A DNA stretch of 64,000 nucleotides from Kistimonas asteriae. Its GTDB lineage: Bacteria; Pseudomonadota; Gammaproteobacteria; Pseudomonadales; Endozoicomonadaceae. Each line of letters opens with the position of its first letter. The stretch's first letter is position 1. The position numbers and the translations under genes are program-made. This document shows positions 54,989 to 63,891 of the stretch, piece by piece. Below the pieces are notes generated by a model that saw only the letters and a list, made by a program, of their open reading frames with translations, ran no database searches and was not told the DNA's origin. The stretch covers positions 62,001 to 126,000 of the forward strand of contig NZ_JAEVHF010000005.1 of NCBI RefSeq assembly GCF_018263925.1. Direction: 5' to 3'.

Positions 54989-55094
54989 ATGCAGGAAGGG
55001 ATTTTCGGGGAGTTCTAGCGAGGTGCGGCCTTGCCGCCTGAGTGGGAGTAAGGGGTAGCAGGCAAGGCCGCAGCATGAAACCAACAAAAGGATT

Positions 55095-55176
55095 TATCGG
55101 TCATGCTATAAATTTTGTAGCGCTATAGAGTGGTCTAGAACAAGAGCGAAACGCGCGAGATTACACAGGCTGTGTA
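55095..55176 (-). promoter_or_regulatory. Candidate eCIS promoter P2, duplicate of P1
   Basis: Dyad TACACAGCCTGTGTA (55176-55162), TTGTTC (55143-55138), 18-nt spacer, TACAAA (55119-55114). It is 350 bp upstream of the equivalent P1 elements. Conserved blocks shared with P1 include GGTCATGCTATA and TTGTAGCG (plus-strand spelling). No gene with a ribosome site lies between the two copies, so both would feed the sheath operon. Confidence 0.5.
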
Positions 55177-55249
55177 TTTATGAAGACTTGTAAGCGTATT
55201 AACCCATTATTCATGAGGGCGTTTTGAGAAAATTCCATCACACCTTTTC

Positions 55250-55284
55250 AACAATAACCCGCCATACCTTAGCGGGTTATTGTT
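55250..55284 (-). terminator. Hairpin after selD
   Basis: A perfect 13-bp stem (AACAATAACCCGC at 55250-55262 with its complement at 55272-55284) and a 9-nt loop follow the selD stop by 11 bp. No long T-run follows on the minus strand, but the arm is U-rich. It separates the selenium operon from the eCIS promoter region. Confidence 0.65.
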
Positions 55285-55295
55285 AGCATGAAGGT

Positions 55296-56381
55296 TTACT
55301 GATCAAAACGGATGGTCACCGGTGATGAATCATCATGAAAGTGCCCCATCACTTCCAGCGCCAGCCCTTCCTCACGAGCCGTTGCGAGAAATGCCTGCTC
55401 AGCATCCAGTTTGACTGCGACCAGGAGACCGCCACTGGTTTGAGGATCCAGCAGGATTTTGATCTCCCTTTCCGTCATCGGTGCAATACGCTCACCATAG
55501 CTGTCATGGTTTCGCTGGCTGCCACCCGGCGCACAACCCAGTGACAGGTAACGATCCACATCCGGCAGCAGCGGCACAGCATCCCGATAGACGACGGCGC
55601 CCAGACCACTGCCCTCACACATTTCCAGCAGGTGCCCCAGCAAACCAAAGCCGGTGACATCAGTCATGGCCGTGACCCCCTCCAGTGCCGCAAACGCTGC
55701 ACCAGGCTTGTTCAGACGGCACATGGTTTCCGTTACCAGACGCTCATGTTCCGGCAGGCAATGGCCTTTCTTGATCGCCGTTGTCAAAATACCGATACCT
55801 AACGGCTTGGTCAGGTACAAGCGGTCACCGGCCTGCGCGCTGTCATTACGCTTCAGACACTCAACGGATACACGACCATTCACAGATAGTCCGAAGATCG
55901 GCTCCGGTGCATCGATACTATGGCCACCAGCCAGCGGCATGCCGGCATCACGGCACGCATCTCGACCACCCCGCAAGACTTCACGGGCCACTTCCGGCGG
56001 CAACGTATTGATTGGCCAGCCCAGAATCGCGAGCGCCATCATCGGCGTTCCGCCCATGGCGTACACATCGCTGATGGCGTTGGCGGCCGCTATCCGTCCG
56101 AAGTCGTACGGATCATCCACGATCGGCATGAAAAAGTCGGTGGTACTGATAATGGCTTCACCATTATCCAGCGCATACACAGCGGCATCATCCGCCGTAT
56201 CGTTGCCCACCAGCAACGACGGATGCCCGGTATTATCGGACAATCCTTCAAGCATCGTTCCCAGGACCCTGGGAGAAATTTTGCAGCCTCAGCCACCGCC
56301 ATGGGAGTAGCGGGTCAGGCGCACCTGTTCCGTCGTTTCATCCGCCCTGACCGGACGGAGATCTGCATTCTTTTCACTCAT
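55296..56381 (-). CDS. selD: Selenide, water dikinase (selenophosphate synthetase), itself a selenoprotein
   Basis: SelD makes selenophosphate from selenide and ATP, the selenium donor for SelA. Reading from ATG 56381 gives [15 protein letters not shown], then YSHGGG-UGA-GCKISP: the UGA at 56289-56291 falls at the catalytic Cys/Sec position 31 of the family, and the frame continues without break into the usual SelD body ([57 protein letters not shown]). Total length is 361 residues including Sec, normal for the family. A hairpin with a GGUC loop 20 nt past the UGA fits a bacterial SECIS. A gene finder that stops at UGA would give a truncated 319-residue protein. The selA, selB and tRNA-Sec genes are adjacent. 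Confidence 0.93.
56255..56291 (-). promoter_or_regulatory. selD UGA-Sec codon and bacterial SECIS hairpin
   Basis: The UGA is at 56291-56289. Twenty nucleotides downstream on the minus strand begins the apical loop GGUC of a 6-bp stem UCCCAG/CUGGGA (56274-56269 with 56264-56259). The loop distance lies within the usual 16-37 nt and starts with G as bacterial SECIS elements require for SelB binding. Confidence 0.75.
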
Positions 56382-56384
56382 ACG

Positions 56385-56780
56385 TCACACTCTCACCAGG
56401 GCGGGATCAATGGCTTCAAGGCCAGACTTCAACAGCTGATAATCAATCAGCTGGAAATCGCCGAGCGTTTTGTCGTCGTAGTACCGATTCCGGGGCGCGG
56501 CTGTCATCGTATTGAATCGGTCAATAGCACTTTCGATGACTTCCAGCGACCGCATATCCAGCGTGCCTTCAATATCATCAATTGCCACCGAACGATAGGG
56601 CGATTCCCCGGGTTTGACACTGCCCGCCAGCGGGTGTGTCAACAAACGGGCGCCAGCATGTATCCGGTTACGAACCTGGTGCAGTACCTGTTCATAGCTG
56701 TCGCAGGCCTGCTGATTCAGCGTTGCAAAGTCTGACGCCACCTTGGGGTTGTTGCTGATGATCAGCAATTGTTTTGTCAT
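56385..56780 (-). CDS. GrdX-family protein of the selenium operon
   Basis: 131 residues, soluble (QLLIISNNPKVASDF; LLTHPLAGSVKPGESPYRSV; DMRSLEVIESAIDRFNTMT). This is the GrdX pattern, a small protein named from glycine reductase clusters of anaerobes. It lies between selB and selD with 3-bp gaps on each side, so it is co-translated with the selenium genes. No catalytic role is established. The link to selenium use is contextual. Confidence 0.75.
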   Translation of the reverse strand: MTKQLLIISNNPKVASDFATLNQQACDSYEQVLHQVRNRIHAGARLLTHPLAGSVKPGESPYRSVAIDDIEGTLDMRSLEVIESAIDRFNTMTAAPRNRYYDDKTLGDFQLIDYQLLKSGLEAIDPALVRV

Positions 56781-56783
56781 GGT

Positions 56784-58586
56784 CTATGCCGCCTTATCGT
56801 GAACATCCGGCAGTTTCAGTACTATCCGGTCGTTGTCGTCCCGCCGGACCCAGCGATCCAGTTCCATTTTATTCAACAGGGGAATGATGTATTTCCGGCT
56901 GAGTCCGGTGCGCTCACGGGCCAGGTTGATACCAAACCGTTCACCTTCGCCGAAACCTGCCAGAATATCCCGCAGCAATTGATCGTAGAGCTCAGTCGCA
57001 TAATAGATCTTGCCTTCAAAGGCCACGACGAAACCAAGGCGCACCAGGTTCCGCAGCAGTTTCTGACCGCCAACAACCTTTTCCTTGTCCGCTTCAAAAC
57101 CATCCTTGCCAGCAGCACGAATACGGCCCAGCAATTGCTGGCCGTCATGACCCAGGTCATCTTCTGATGCACCGCCACCGGCCATCCAGGCATCCTTGCT
57201 CATACGAATCTTGTCTTCGTCTTTCAGCCCCTGCAACACCTGCTCCATGACAGCAACATTGACTGACAGGCGCGTGCTGAGCTCCACCAGCGTCATGGCG
57301 ATGCCTTCGCCATCCAGCAGTTTCAGAATGCGTTCGCGCAGCGCTTCGCTGAAGGTGCGGCTAACCAACCAGTCGCCCAACGCAAGGTAGTCGCTGCTGT
57401 CGATGAAAGCATCACCATCTGCTACAGCCGCCAATGGTGCATAACCGTTCAGGTCAAGACTGAGTCGCAACTGGTCGGAAGGCGCCAGCGTTTCCGGCAG
57501 ATCATTCAACAGGGCCTGCAGGCGTTTACGCAGATGCATGGCAACATCACTGGTCCAGACAATACGACCACTGTGGATCAGTTCGCTGCCACCGTGACGA
57601 ATCATGGCCATGGATTGCCCCCAGAAACAGGGCACCGGTTTATCCAGCTTCAGCAGGGCAAGGCGGGTATCCTTGATGTACACCAGTCGCGCCAATCCAT
57701 TCCAGGTACCGAGTGCGACTTCCACTTCACGGTTACGACGACTGGTATCCGCGCCTTCTTCAAGGCGAACAAACAGACGATCTGTGACCTGACAAAGCGC
57801 ATCACGCCCAGCGATACAGCAACCACGTTCCAGTTCTTTACGCGTCACGCCTTTCAGGCCAACCGCTACACGGGAAACCGGTTCGGCTTCGTCCAGGTTT
57901 CTGTGATAAGACTGCAGGGTTCTGACCTGCACATCCTTGCCGGAAGGGTACATTTTCAACCGGTCACCGATTTTCAGGGAACCGTCCGCAAGGCTACCGG
58001 TCACTACAGTACCGATGCCGTTTACTGTGAAGACCCGGTCAATATAGAGATGTGCCGAATGGCCTAATGGCTGACGCTCGACCTGACGCAGCTGTCTAAG
58101 AACCATCTTACGCAGCGCGTTGATATTCTCCCCGGTCAGGGCAGACACGGTGATCGATTCCGGTATTTCGTCGGTGATGGCAAGACAATGTTCCAGCGCG
58201 TCCTCTTCGACCAGCGCCAATGTCTCAGTGTCAACGGTATCCGACTTGTTGATGCAAAGGATAATGTTACGAATCCCCATGGCATGCGCCACCTTCAGGT
58301 GATCCGTTGTCATCGGCATCCAGCCTTCATCGGCAGCCACAACCAGCAGCACCAGGTCCAGACTCCAGACACCGGCAACCATGTTGCGAATAAAACGTTC
58401 ATGGCCGGGTACGTCGATGACACCGACGGTATTGCCGTCGTCATCATCAAAATGGGCGAAGCCCAGGTCCAGGGTCATGCCCCGCGCCTGCTCCACCGGT
58501 CGTGCCGTGGTTATACCGGTCAGCGCCTTGATCAGGGCGGTCTTGCCATGGTCCACATGGCCGGCTGTGCCAATCACCGCTTTCAT
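56784..58586 (-). CDS. selB: Selenocysteine-specific translation elongation factor SelB
   Basis: 600 residues: GTPase domain with G1 GHVDHGKTALIKALTG, G3 DVPGHERFIRN and G4 NKSD, two EF-Tu-like beta domains (TVNGIGTVVTGSL, RVAVGLKGVTRKELERGCCI), and a C-terminal set of winged helices (about 380-600; SRKYIIPLLNKMELDRWVRR). The last domains bind the SECIS hairpin and bring Sec-tRNA to UGA. It overlaps selA by 4 bp. Length is close to E. coli SelB (614 residues). Confidence 0.95.
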   Translation of the reverse strand: MKAVIGTAGHVDHGKTALIKALTGITTARPVEQARGMTLDLGFAHFDDDDGNTVGVIDVPGHERFIRNMVAGVWSLDLVLLVVAADEGWMPMTTDHLKVAHAMGIRNIILCINKSDTVDTETLALVEEDALEHCLAITDEIPESITVSALTGENINALRKMVLRQLRQVERQPLGHSAHLYIDRVFTVNGIGTVVTGSLADGSLKIGDRLKMYPSGKDVQVRTLQSYHRNLDEAEPVSRVAVGLKGVTRKELERGCCIAGRDALCQVTDRLFVRLEEGADTSRRNREVEVALGTWNGLARLVYIKDTRLALLKLDKPVPCFWGQSMAMIRHGGSELIHSGRIVWTSDVAMHLRKRLQALLNDLPETLAPSDQLRLSLDLNGYAPLAAVADGDAFIDSSDYLALGDWLVSRTFSEALRERILKLLDGEGIAMTLVELSTRLSVNVAVMEQVLQGLKDEDKIRMSKDAWMAGGGASEDDLGHDGQQLLGRIRAAGKDGFEADKEKVVGGQKLLRNLVRLGFVVAFEGKIYYATELYDQLLRDILAGFGEGERFGINLARERTGLSRKYIIPLLNKMELDRWVRRDDNDRIVLKLPDVHDKAA

Positions 58587-59938
58587 AAGCCGAGGTAACT
58601 CCTGAGTTGTTCCGTCAGCACGGACAATTCCCGCGGTAGAATTGCCGCCATGTTCAGCTGTACACGGTCATTACGGATCACGCCAATCACTGGAAGCGGC
58701 ATTGCCCGCAGATCGGCCAAAATCTGGTCAGCCGATTTATCGACCTGTAATTCCAGTGACCAGGATGGGAAAAATTCATCCGGTAACGTGCCACCACCCA
58801 CGACCATTTCCGAGGGCAACAAACGCACACTGTCGCCCAGCTCAGACGCCAGCTGTTGCGCCCGCGCCTGAATAACGGCCTGACCGGTCGCCGCCTTTTC
58901 TGCCACGCCCTGCCCTTCTGATTCACGGTTGAGTTTGCGAATCAGCAATTCTTCGAGCAGGGAATACACCATCCGACCGGGCCGGAAGGCTCGCATCAGC
59001 GGGTTTTTCTCAAGCTTCTGTACGATTTCCTTTCGGCCACAGATGATGCCGGCCTGAGGGCCTCCCAGAATCTTGTCACCGGAGAAACAGACAAGATCGG
59101 CGCCCGCACGGATATAATGCGCCGATGGTGTTTCATTTGCGGCAAAGCGTTCTGTCGACAACCCTGAACCCTGGTCAACGGCCAGGATCACATGCTTCGG
59201 CAGCCGGCGCGCTACATCGCGAATGTCAGGGGATTCAGTAAAACCACGCACGACGAAGTTCGAACAATGCACCATCAACACCATGGCGGTGTTTTCCGTC
59301 ACGGCATTGATATAGTCATCCGCCGTGGTGATATTGGTGGTGCCCACTTCAACCAGTTTGGCGCCAGAGAGCGCAAGAATATCCGGAATTCGGAACCCAC
59401 CGCCGATCTGGATCTGCTCACCGCGGGAAACAATCACTTCCTTGCCGCGGGCCAGCTCATTCAATAATAGATAAACAGACGCCGCATTATTGTTGACCAC
59501 CATGCCTTCTTCGGCACCGGTCAGACTGCTGAGCAGCTGGCTGACAATTCCCTTGCGCTGACCGCGCTTGCCATCCGAGAGCTTGATCTCAAGATTGCAG
59601 TAGCCGGTGTTCACATCGGCAACCGAATCCCACAGGGCAGGGTCAATAGGAGAACGCCCCAGGTTGGTATGAACCACGGTACCGGTGGCATTAATAACCC
59701 GCGCATGACGCTGGTTCAACAGGAAACGGCAGGCGTCTTCCAGGCGGGCATACAGCATTTCATCGGCAATGCCTTCTGTGCGGAAAGATGCCTCTTGTCG
59801 TATGGCGGCCAATGTACGGCGCACGACATCGGTGACCAGCGGACGACTCAGTTGACGAATATAGGGGGCGAGGATCGGTTCCTGGAGCAGCTGCTCCACT
59901 TGCGGCAGGCGAACGATTCCCTTCGGGTTTGCGCTCAT
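58583..59938 (-). CDS. selA: L-seryl-tRNA(Sec) selenium transferase
   Basis: 451 residues. PLP fold-type I enzyme converting Ser-tRNA(Sec) to Sec-tRNA(Sec) with selenophosphate. The start VRLPQVEQLLQEPILAPYIR is the N-terminal tRNA-binding part; NATGTVVHTNLGRSPI and the PLP-lysine site ADLVCFSGDKILGGPQAG are the family landmarks. It begins 52 bp downstream of the tRNA-Sec gene and overlaps selB. Length equals the usual 460 or so. Confidence 0.95.
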   Translation of the reverse strand: MSANPKGIVRLPQVEQLLQEPILAPYIRQLSRPLVTDVVRRTLAAIRQEASFRTEGIADEMLYARLEDACRFLLNQRHARVINATGTVVHTNLGRSPIDPALWDSVADVNTGYCNLEIKLSDGKRGQRKGIVSQLLSSLTGAEEGMVVNNNAASVYLLLNELARGKEVIVSRGEQIQIGGGFRIPDILALSGAKLVEVGTTNITTADDYINAVTENTAMVLMVHCSNFVVRGFTESPDIRDVARRLPKHVILAVDQGSGLSTERFAANETPSAHYIRAGADLVCFSGDKILGGPQAGIICGRKEIVQKLEKNPLMRAFRPGRMVYSLLEELLIRKLNRESEGQGVAEKAATGQAVIQARAQQLASELGDSVRLLPSEMVVGGGTLPDEFFPSWSLELQVDKSADQILADLRAMPLPVIGVIRNDRVQLNMAAILPRELSVLTEQLRSYLGL

Positions 59939-59989
59939 GGCTATAACAACCCCGCAGTCTTGCGTGTAATAAGAAGGAAAGAAAAGCAG

Positions 59990-60081
59990 TGGCGGAAGGA
60001 GCAGGAATCGAACCTACCAGAGCCTTCGCGGCTCACATTGGTTTTGAAGACCAAGGGGACCACCAGATCCCATCCACTTCC
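59990..60081 (-). tRNA. selC: tRNA-Sec (anticodon UCA)
   Basis: Read on the minus strand: acceptor GGAAGTGG, a D arm GGGA...TCCC, anticodon arm TTGGT-CTTCAAA-ACCAA with UCA, a long variable arm GAGCC/GGCTC, T arm GTAGG-TTCGATT-CCTGC, then TCCTTCC, G and encoded CCA. The long variable arm and UCA anticodon identify selenocysteine tRNA. The acceptor stem as written has an apparent T6-C mismatch, so exact stem pairing deserves a fold check. It leads the selA-selB-grdX-selD operon. Confidence 0.9.
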
Positions 60082-60396
60082 GAAGTACGGGATGGATTAT
60101 CTGGATCCGATTGGCGAAATCCTATTACGGTTTTCCGCAATCAAGGGCATGATGCAGGGTTTTATTGAGCGATATCAACGTTTCCCACCATACTGAGACT
60201 TAGCGTCAGATTTATTGCTTTTTAAGTCACAGATGCGTCATATATCTGGAATTACCGTTTAACGTACAGATAGAGATAGTTTTACTTGCACCTGTAATAC
60301 CTCCCTTCTACTTTTCATTAGACTCTCGTATTAATGGGGAGAAAAAGGCTGCCAACCTAATCATTCCTCATTTTAGTCATATAAAGGAGCCTAAAG
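60082..60396. other. Intergenic region between the tRNA-Sec gene and the secreted paralog pair
   Basis: 315 bp holding the promoter of the selenium operon (minus) and of the pair (plus). No reading frame with a ribosome site appears except that of the next gene. AT content rises toward 60396. Confidence 0.4.
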
Positions 60397-60933
60397 ATGC
60401 CATCATCCAAAAGCATTAAAAACAGTTTTCACATATCAAGCTTTCTTTATTTAACAACAATGATGATATCCCCATCTATATGCATCGCTGACGATGAAGA
60501 AGATATTTATCCTGAAAGGATCGAACATGACACCAACGATAATGCAACAATAATTATTGATGAATTGATACGCCTACGTCCTGGCGGGCTCCGCCAAATC
60601 AACACAGAGATTCGATATGGAAATCCGGATTCACCCTACCATCAATTGAGCCTGATAAGAGGAGGCAGTATTGGAAACACGCAAATAATAAAGGCCCCCG
60701 TTGGTACGAGGATCGTAGTCAGTTACTCCCCCTATACCGCACTACGATGTTTATATTTTGATATTACTGACCTAGGTGAATCTACCATCAGATTCAACCA
60801 CAATATTGACTCATATACTACGTTCAGAATTACTAATACAAAAACGCTAAAACCAATATTCAAATCCGATTTTGATCATATCATCTCAGACAATTACTAT
60901 CACTGCCCATGGCCTGAACCTGCTCAATATTAG
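60397..60933 (+). CDS. Secreted protein of unknown function, paralog A
   Basis: 178 residues with a signal peptide (SSFLYLTTMMISPSICIA, cleaved before DDEED). The mature protein shares with the next product the pattern PVGTR(I/V), a Tyr/Pro strand (SYSPY), Cys-(L/H)-YF, ST(I/V), then F(R/H)I, LKP(I/L)F and a C-terminal CPWPEP block with two conserved cysteines. Likely a small beta-sandwich with one disulfide, exported to the periplasm or outside. ATG 60397 has AAAGGAG at 8 nt. The gene is markedly AT-rich compared with the selenium operon. Confidence 0.78.
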   Translation: MPSSKSIKNSFHISSFLYLTTMMISPSICIADDEEDIYPERIEHDTNDNATIIIDELIRLRPGGLRQINTEIRYGNPDSPYHQLSLIRGGSIGNTQIIKAPVGTRIVVSYSPYTALRCLYFDITDLGESTIRFNHNIDSYTTFRITNTKTLKPIFKSDFDHIISDNYYHCPWPEPAQY

Positions 60934-60977
60934 ATATATATTAGCAAACACATAAATTATACGACACACGACAATTT

Positions 60978-61526
60978 ATGAAGCAAACTACCGCATTAAT
61001 TAGCATATTATTTTTATTACTACAAAACCAAAGCGCTATTGCTGACCCGATTTCGATAGAGAACGATGAAAACTTACAAAACACTAAGCCCACCGAATTA
61101 TTGATTCGATTTGTTTCGGGTGCTGAATTTGATGCTACGATCTATTTTGGCGATGCGGATCAAAATGTTGAAAACCTGAAACGAGTGTGGACCTTTTACA
61201 ACCGCCAATACCAACTGTGGTTGCCGGTGGGCACTCGCGTATTGGTCATTACTTATGCGCCTATCCCTACTGGCTGGGAACTGCTGGCAAGTCTCATGAC
61301 AGGCGACCTGGATATACCCGAAGAAGTAGTCTGCCATTACTTTACGGTTCAGTCCGAAGGATTTTCCACCGTAGATTACAGGGGGACATATACCTATCCT
61401 GTATTCCATATTTCAGACCCAAACGTATTCAAACCTCTGTTTAACTCTGAAGACAACCATGTTTCGACATCAGGCACATGCCAATGGCCGCATCCTGTCT
61501 ATGAAAATGTCTCAATACAGGAATAA
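60978..61526 (+). CDS. Secreted protein of unknown function, paralog B
   Basis: 182 residues; signal peptide ALISILFLLLQNQSAIA. Shared blocks with paralog A: LPVGTRVLVITYAP, VCHYFTVQSEGFSTV, TYPVFHISDPNVFKPLFNSE and CQWPHP, so the two arose by duplication. No known family was recognised. It lies 44 bp after paralog A, same strand, and has a weak ribosome site, so translation may be coupled. Confidence 0.78.
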   Translation: MKQTTALISILFLLLQNQSAIADPISIENDENLQNTKPTELLIRFVSGAEFDATIYFGDADQNVENLKRVWTFYNRQYQLWLPVGTRVLVITYAPIPTGWELLASLMTGDLDIPEEVVCHYFTVQSEGFSTVDYRGTYTYPVFHISDPNVFKPLFNSEDNHVSTSGTCQWPHPVYENVSIQE

Positions 61527-61900
61527 CATTATCGGTCTCGCTAAAAACACATCCCGCTACATTCTCAAAGCCCGTGCGTTTCACTTACCCCTTGGAGATG
61601 CGGCCATATTCGATATGAGAGGCATTCATGCCCACCATCATTGAGAGAGGAAGACGGCATCAACATTAAATGATTAAGTCACCGCCCTTTGCATGTTAGA
61701 AACATGCACATAGGAAGACGTGAAGATTCGCGTCTTTAGTATAGTCAATAATTTGGCCAAATCTTGATTAGAAAAAATATTCATATTCTTTGGCAACCTA
61801 TTGTTTTCATTAACTGAAGACTTAAAAACGATCCAATTCTGGACAAATTTACTCATACTAACCTATACATTTTCGCCTTCATGCCATTGGAGTTAATGAA
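61527..61900. other. Gene-free stretch before the methyltransferase
   Basis: 374 bp. A short hairpin AAGACG/CGTCTT at about 61715-61740 could end the paralog pair transcript. The minus-strand 60-codon frame at 61674-61856 lacks a ribosome site and was not accepted. Confidence 0.4.
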
Positions 61901-62713
61901 ATGGACAAACTGTCCCATTATGTCATCCGCAGCGGCACAGAAGGCGCAAAAAGAATGCGTCTGATCGCCCCGCTTATTGCTACCGATACCAGCGCCCTGC
62001 TTGACAGAGTTGGGCTGAATAATGGCCTTGAATGCCTGGACATAGGCTGTGGAAGCGGAGCGGTTTCACTGGAGCTCGCCAGGCGGGTCGGGCCTGACGG
62101 CCACGTAACAGGCGGCGATATTGATGAGATCAAATTAACCATGGCGCGAACCGAGGCCCATTTGCAAGGCATTGATAATGTCACATTCCTGCCAATGGAT
62201 GTCAGGGACCTACACGACAGCAGCGCTTATGACGTTATCTATGCCCGGTTCCTGTTGACGCATCTGGCATCCCCTTCACAAACCCTGACCATGCTTTACA
62301 GGCATCTGAGACCCGGTGGCAGCATTATCCTCGAAGATATTGATTTTAAAGGGAATACAACTTACCCAGATTGCCCTGCATTTGAACGTTATCAGGCACT
62401 CTACTGCGCCTGTGTCAAGCATCGGGGAGGAGATCCCTTCATAGGCATGAAACTACCGTCACTGCTGCGGCAAAACCACTTCACTAATGTCAGGATGGCG
62501 GCGGTACAAGCCTTGGGTATGGAAGGTGATATTAAGCTGATCAGCGCGATCACCATGGAAAATATAGCTGATACCCTGCTACACGATGGCTTGGCCAGCG
62601 CACCGGAAATCGATGAAATCATCACTGAACTGTATGCTTTCGCAGACAACCCGGACACAATTGCCGGTATGCCACGCGTAATCCAGGCTTGGGGTTACCG
62701 GCCAATAACCTAG
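61901..62713 (+). CDS. Class I SAM-dependent methyltransferase
   Basis: 270 residues. Motif I CLDIGCGSGAVSLELARRVG, acidic motif GGDID, post-I DVIYARFLLTHLASP and motif III LRPGGSIILEDID are clear. It transfers a methyl group from S-adenosylmethionine to an unknown acceptor (small molecule or quinone-like). ATG 61901 has GGAG at 9 nt. It stands alone; no pathway partner is adjacent. Confidence 0.9.
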   Translation: MDKLSHYVIRSGTEGAKRMRLIAPLIATDTSALLDRVGLNNGLECLDIGCGSGAVSLELARRVGPDGHVTGGDIDEIKLTMARTEAHLQGIDNVTFLPMDVRDLHDSSAYDVIYARFLLTHLASPSQTLTMLYRHLRPGGSIILEDIDFKGNTTYPDCPAFERYQALYCACVKHRGGDPFIGMKLPSLLRQNHFTNVRMAAVQALGMEGDIKLISAITMENIADTLLHDGLASAPEIDEIITELYAFADNPDTIAGMPRVIQAWGYRPIT

Positions 62714-62841
62714 TAACGCCTGCAACCCCATAGTAAGCCGCTTACTACAAGCACTTACTCTGCCTGTGTCAACAAAAGCGGCACTAAATCGTCATATAAT
62801 CTTAAAAACACACACGATCCAGGCGAGTTTTAAATACAGAA

Positions 62842-63192
62842 TCAGCCTTTCTTGTGATAGAAACTCTGGCCTGTAAATTCTGTCGTTAACAACTCATCCA
62901 ACGACCTGTTTTCCTCCATGGCCCGGCACTGAAGACGGCGCCAGCGGATCGCGTATTCATCCACCGATTCACGTACCAGAAACCGAAGGGAAACACCCAC
63001 GACAAAGACCACAACACCAACCAGGGATGGTATGGGTGATTCAATGGAAAACACCAGGGCAATCAACTCATACCCTATCAAGCCCCCCCCTACCATACCG
63101 GCGACAACGGCCACATGACTTAACAAATTGTCTGCGAATACCAGATTGGCAATTCGCTGATTACTAAGACGACCAAGAAACCAGCACCACAC
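62842..63192 (-). CDS. Small two-TM membrane protein of unknown function
   Basis: 116 residues. Two hydrophobic segments (VAVVAGMVGGGLIGYELIALVF and PSLVGVVVFVVGVSLRFLV), then a basic cytoplasmic tail (YAIRWRRLQCRAMEENRSL). GTG 63192 follows the strong site AGGGGGAG at about 8 nt. No family is recognised, and it is convergent with the methyltransferase gene. Confidence 0.6.
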   Translation of the reverse strand: MWCWFLGRLSNQRIANLVFADNLLSHVAVVAGMVGGGLIGYELIALVFSIESPIPSLVGVVVFVVGVSLRFLVRESVDEYAIRWRRLQCRAMEENRSLDELLTTEFTGQSFYHKKG

Positions 63193-63891
63193 TGATCAAC
63201 TCCCCCTGTAATCTGCTGCCAGAAAGCAGAAAAAGAGCCTACATTGCAGGACTAAACCTTGCGCGCTCTGAATGTGTTAACAGAAATGTTATTGATGGAT
63301 ACGCTGAGCCCTGTCAGCGATGGCTATGATTCTTCAAGGTGAGATCCCCCATGGCCGCCTATCCGGTCAGCCGCAGTTTTGGCTGGTGCTTCTGCACGCA
63401 TACAACACTTTATCTCATTTTTCATGAGCGACAGATGGTACACGCTTTCAAAGCCGCTTCAATAGATCAATCCCATCCCTCCTGAAGATGGGCAAATAAC
63501 ACGATAAAACGCTGATCTTTCACCATGACTCGCTTATTTTATTCTTCGCACGTGAACCACCCCAATGATTTTCACGGTGTATTACCCGAATAAAAGTCAC
63601 CCTACAGGACGATTGACTAACTGCGGGAAAGAAAACAGGCATATCTCCCTCATGAAAATCATCATACCCATGCCATGAAAGCGTCGCTGTCACTATCAAT
63701 GACACATTCTATCGATAAATGACGCTCGCCTCGGATATCCCATAGACAGGCACTGCGGCAGTACAACCTGCCTACGTACAAAACCGATGCAATGATGATC
63801 GCTTTTTTGATCTGCGTTAAAACATGCCCGGTATCCTTTCGGCATATTAATGCCCTTCTGCGACTATTGAACTCGCAACAAAAGGAAGACC
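63193..63891. other. 699-bp gene-free region before a lipoprotein gene
   Basis: No frame with both a ribosome site and protein-like composition was found. It should contain the lipoprotein promoter. Two short minus-strand frames (63520-63705, 63662-63919) have no support. Confidence 0.35.

Noticed and set aside
54756..55076. 106-codon minus-strand frame upstream of the sheath
   Set aside because: It runs through the duplicated promoter/hairpin region, has no ribosome site and no recognised protein.
55296..56255. selD as a truncated or pseudogene of 319 residues
   Set aside because: Reading through the UGA gives a full-length SelD with the Sec at the known catalytic position and a SECIS-like hairpin.
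61674..61856. 60-codon minus-strand frame
   Set aside because: No Shine-Dalgarno and no recognisable features.
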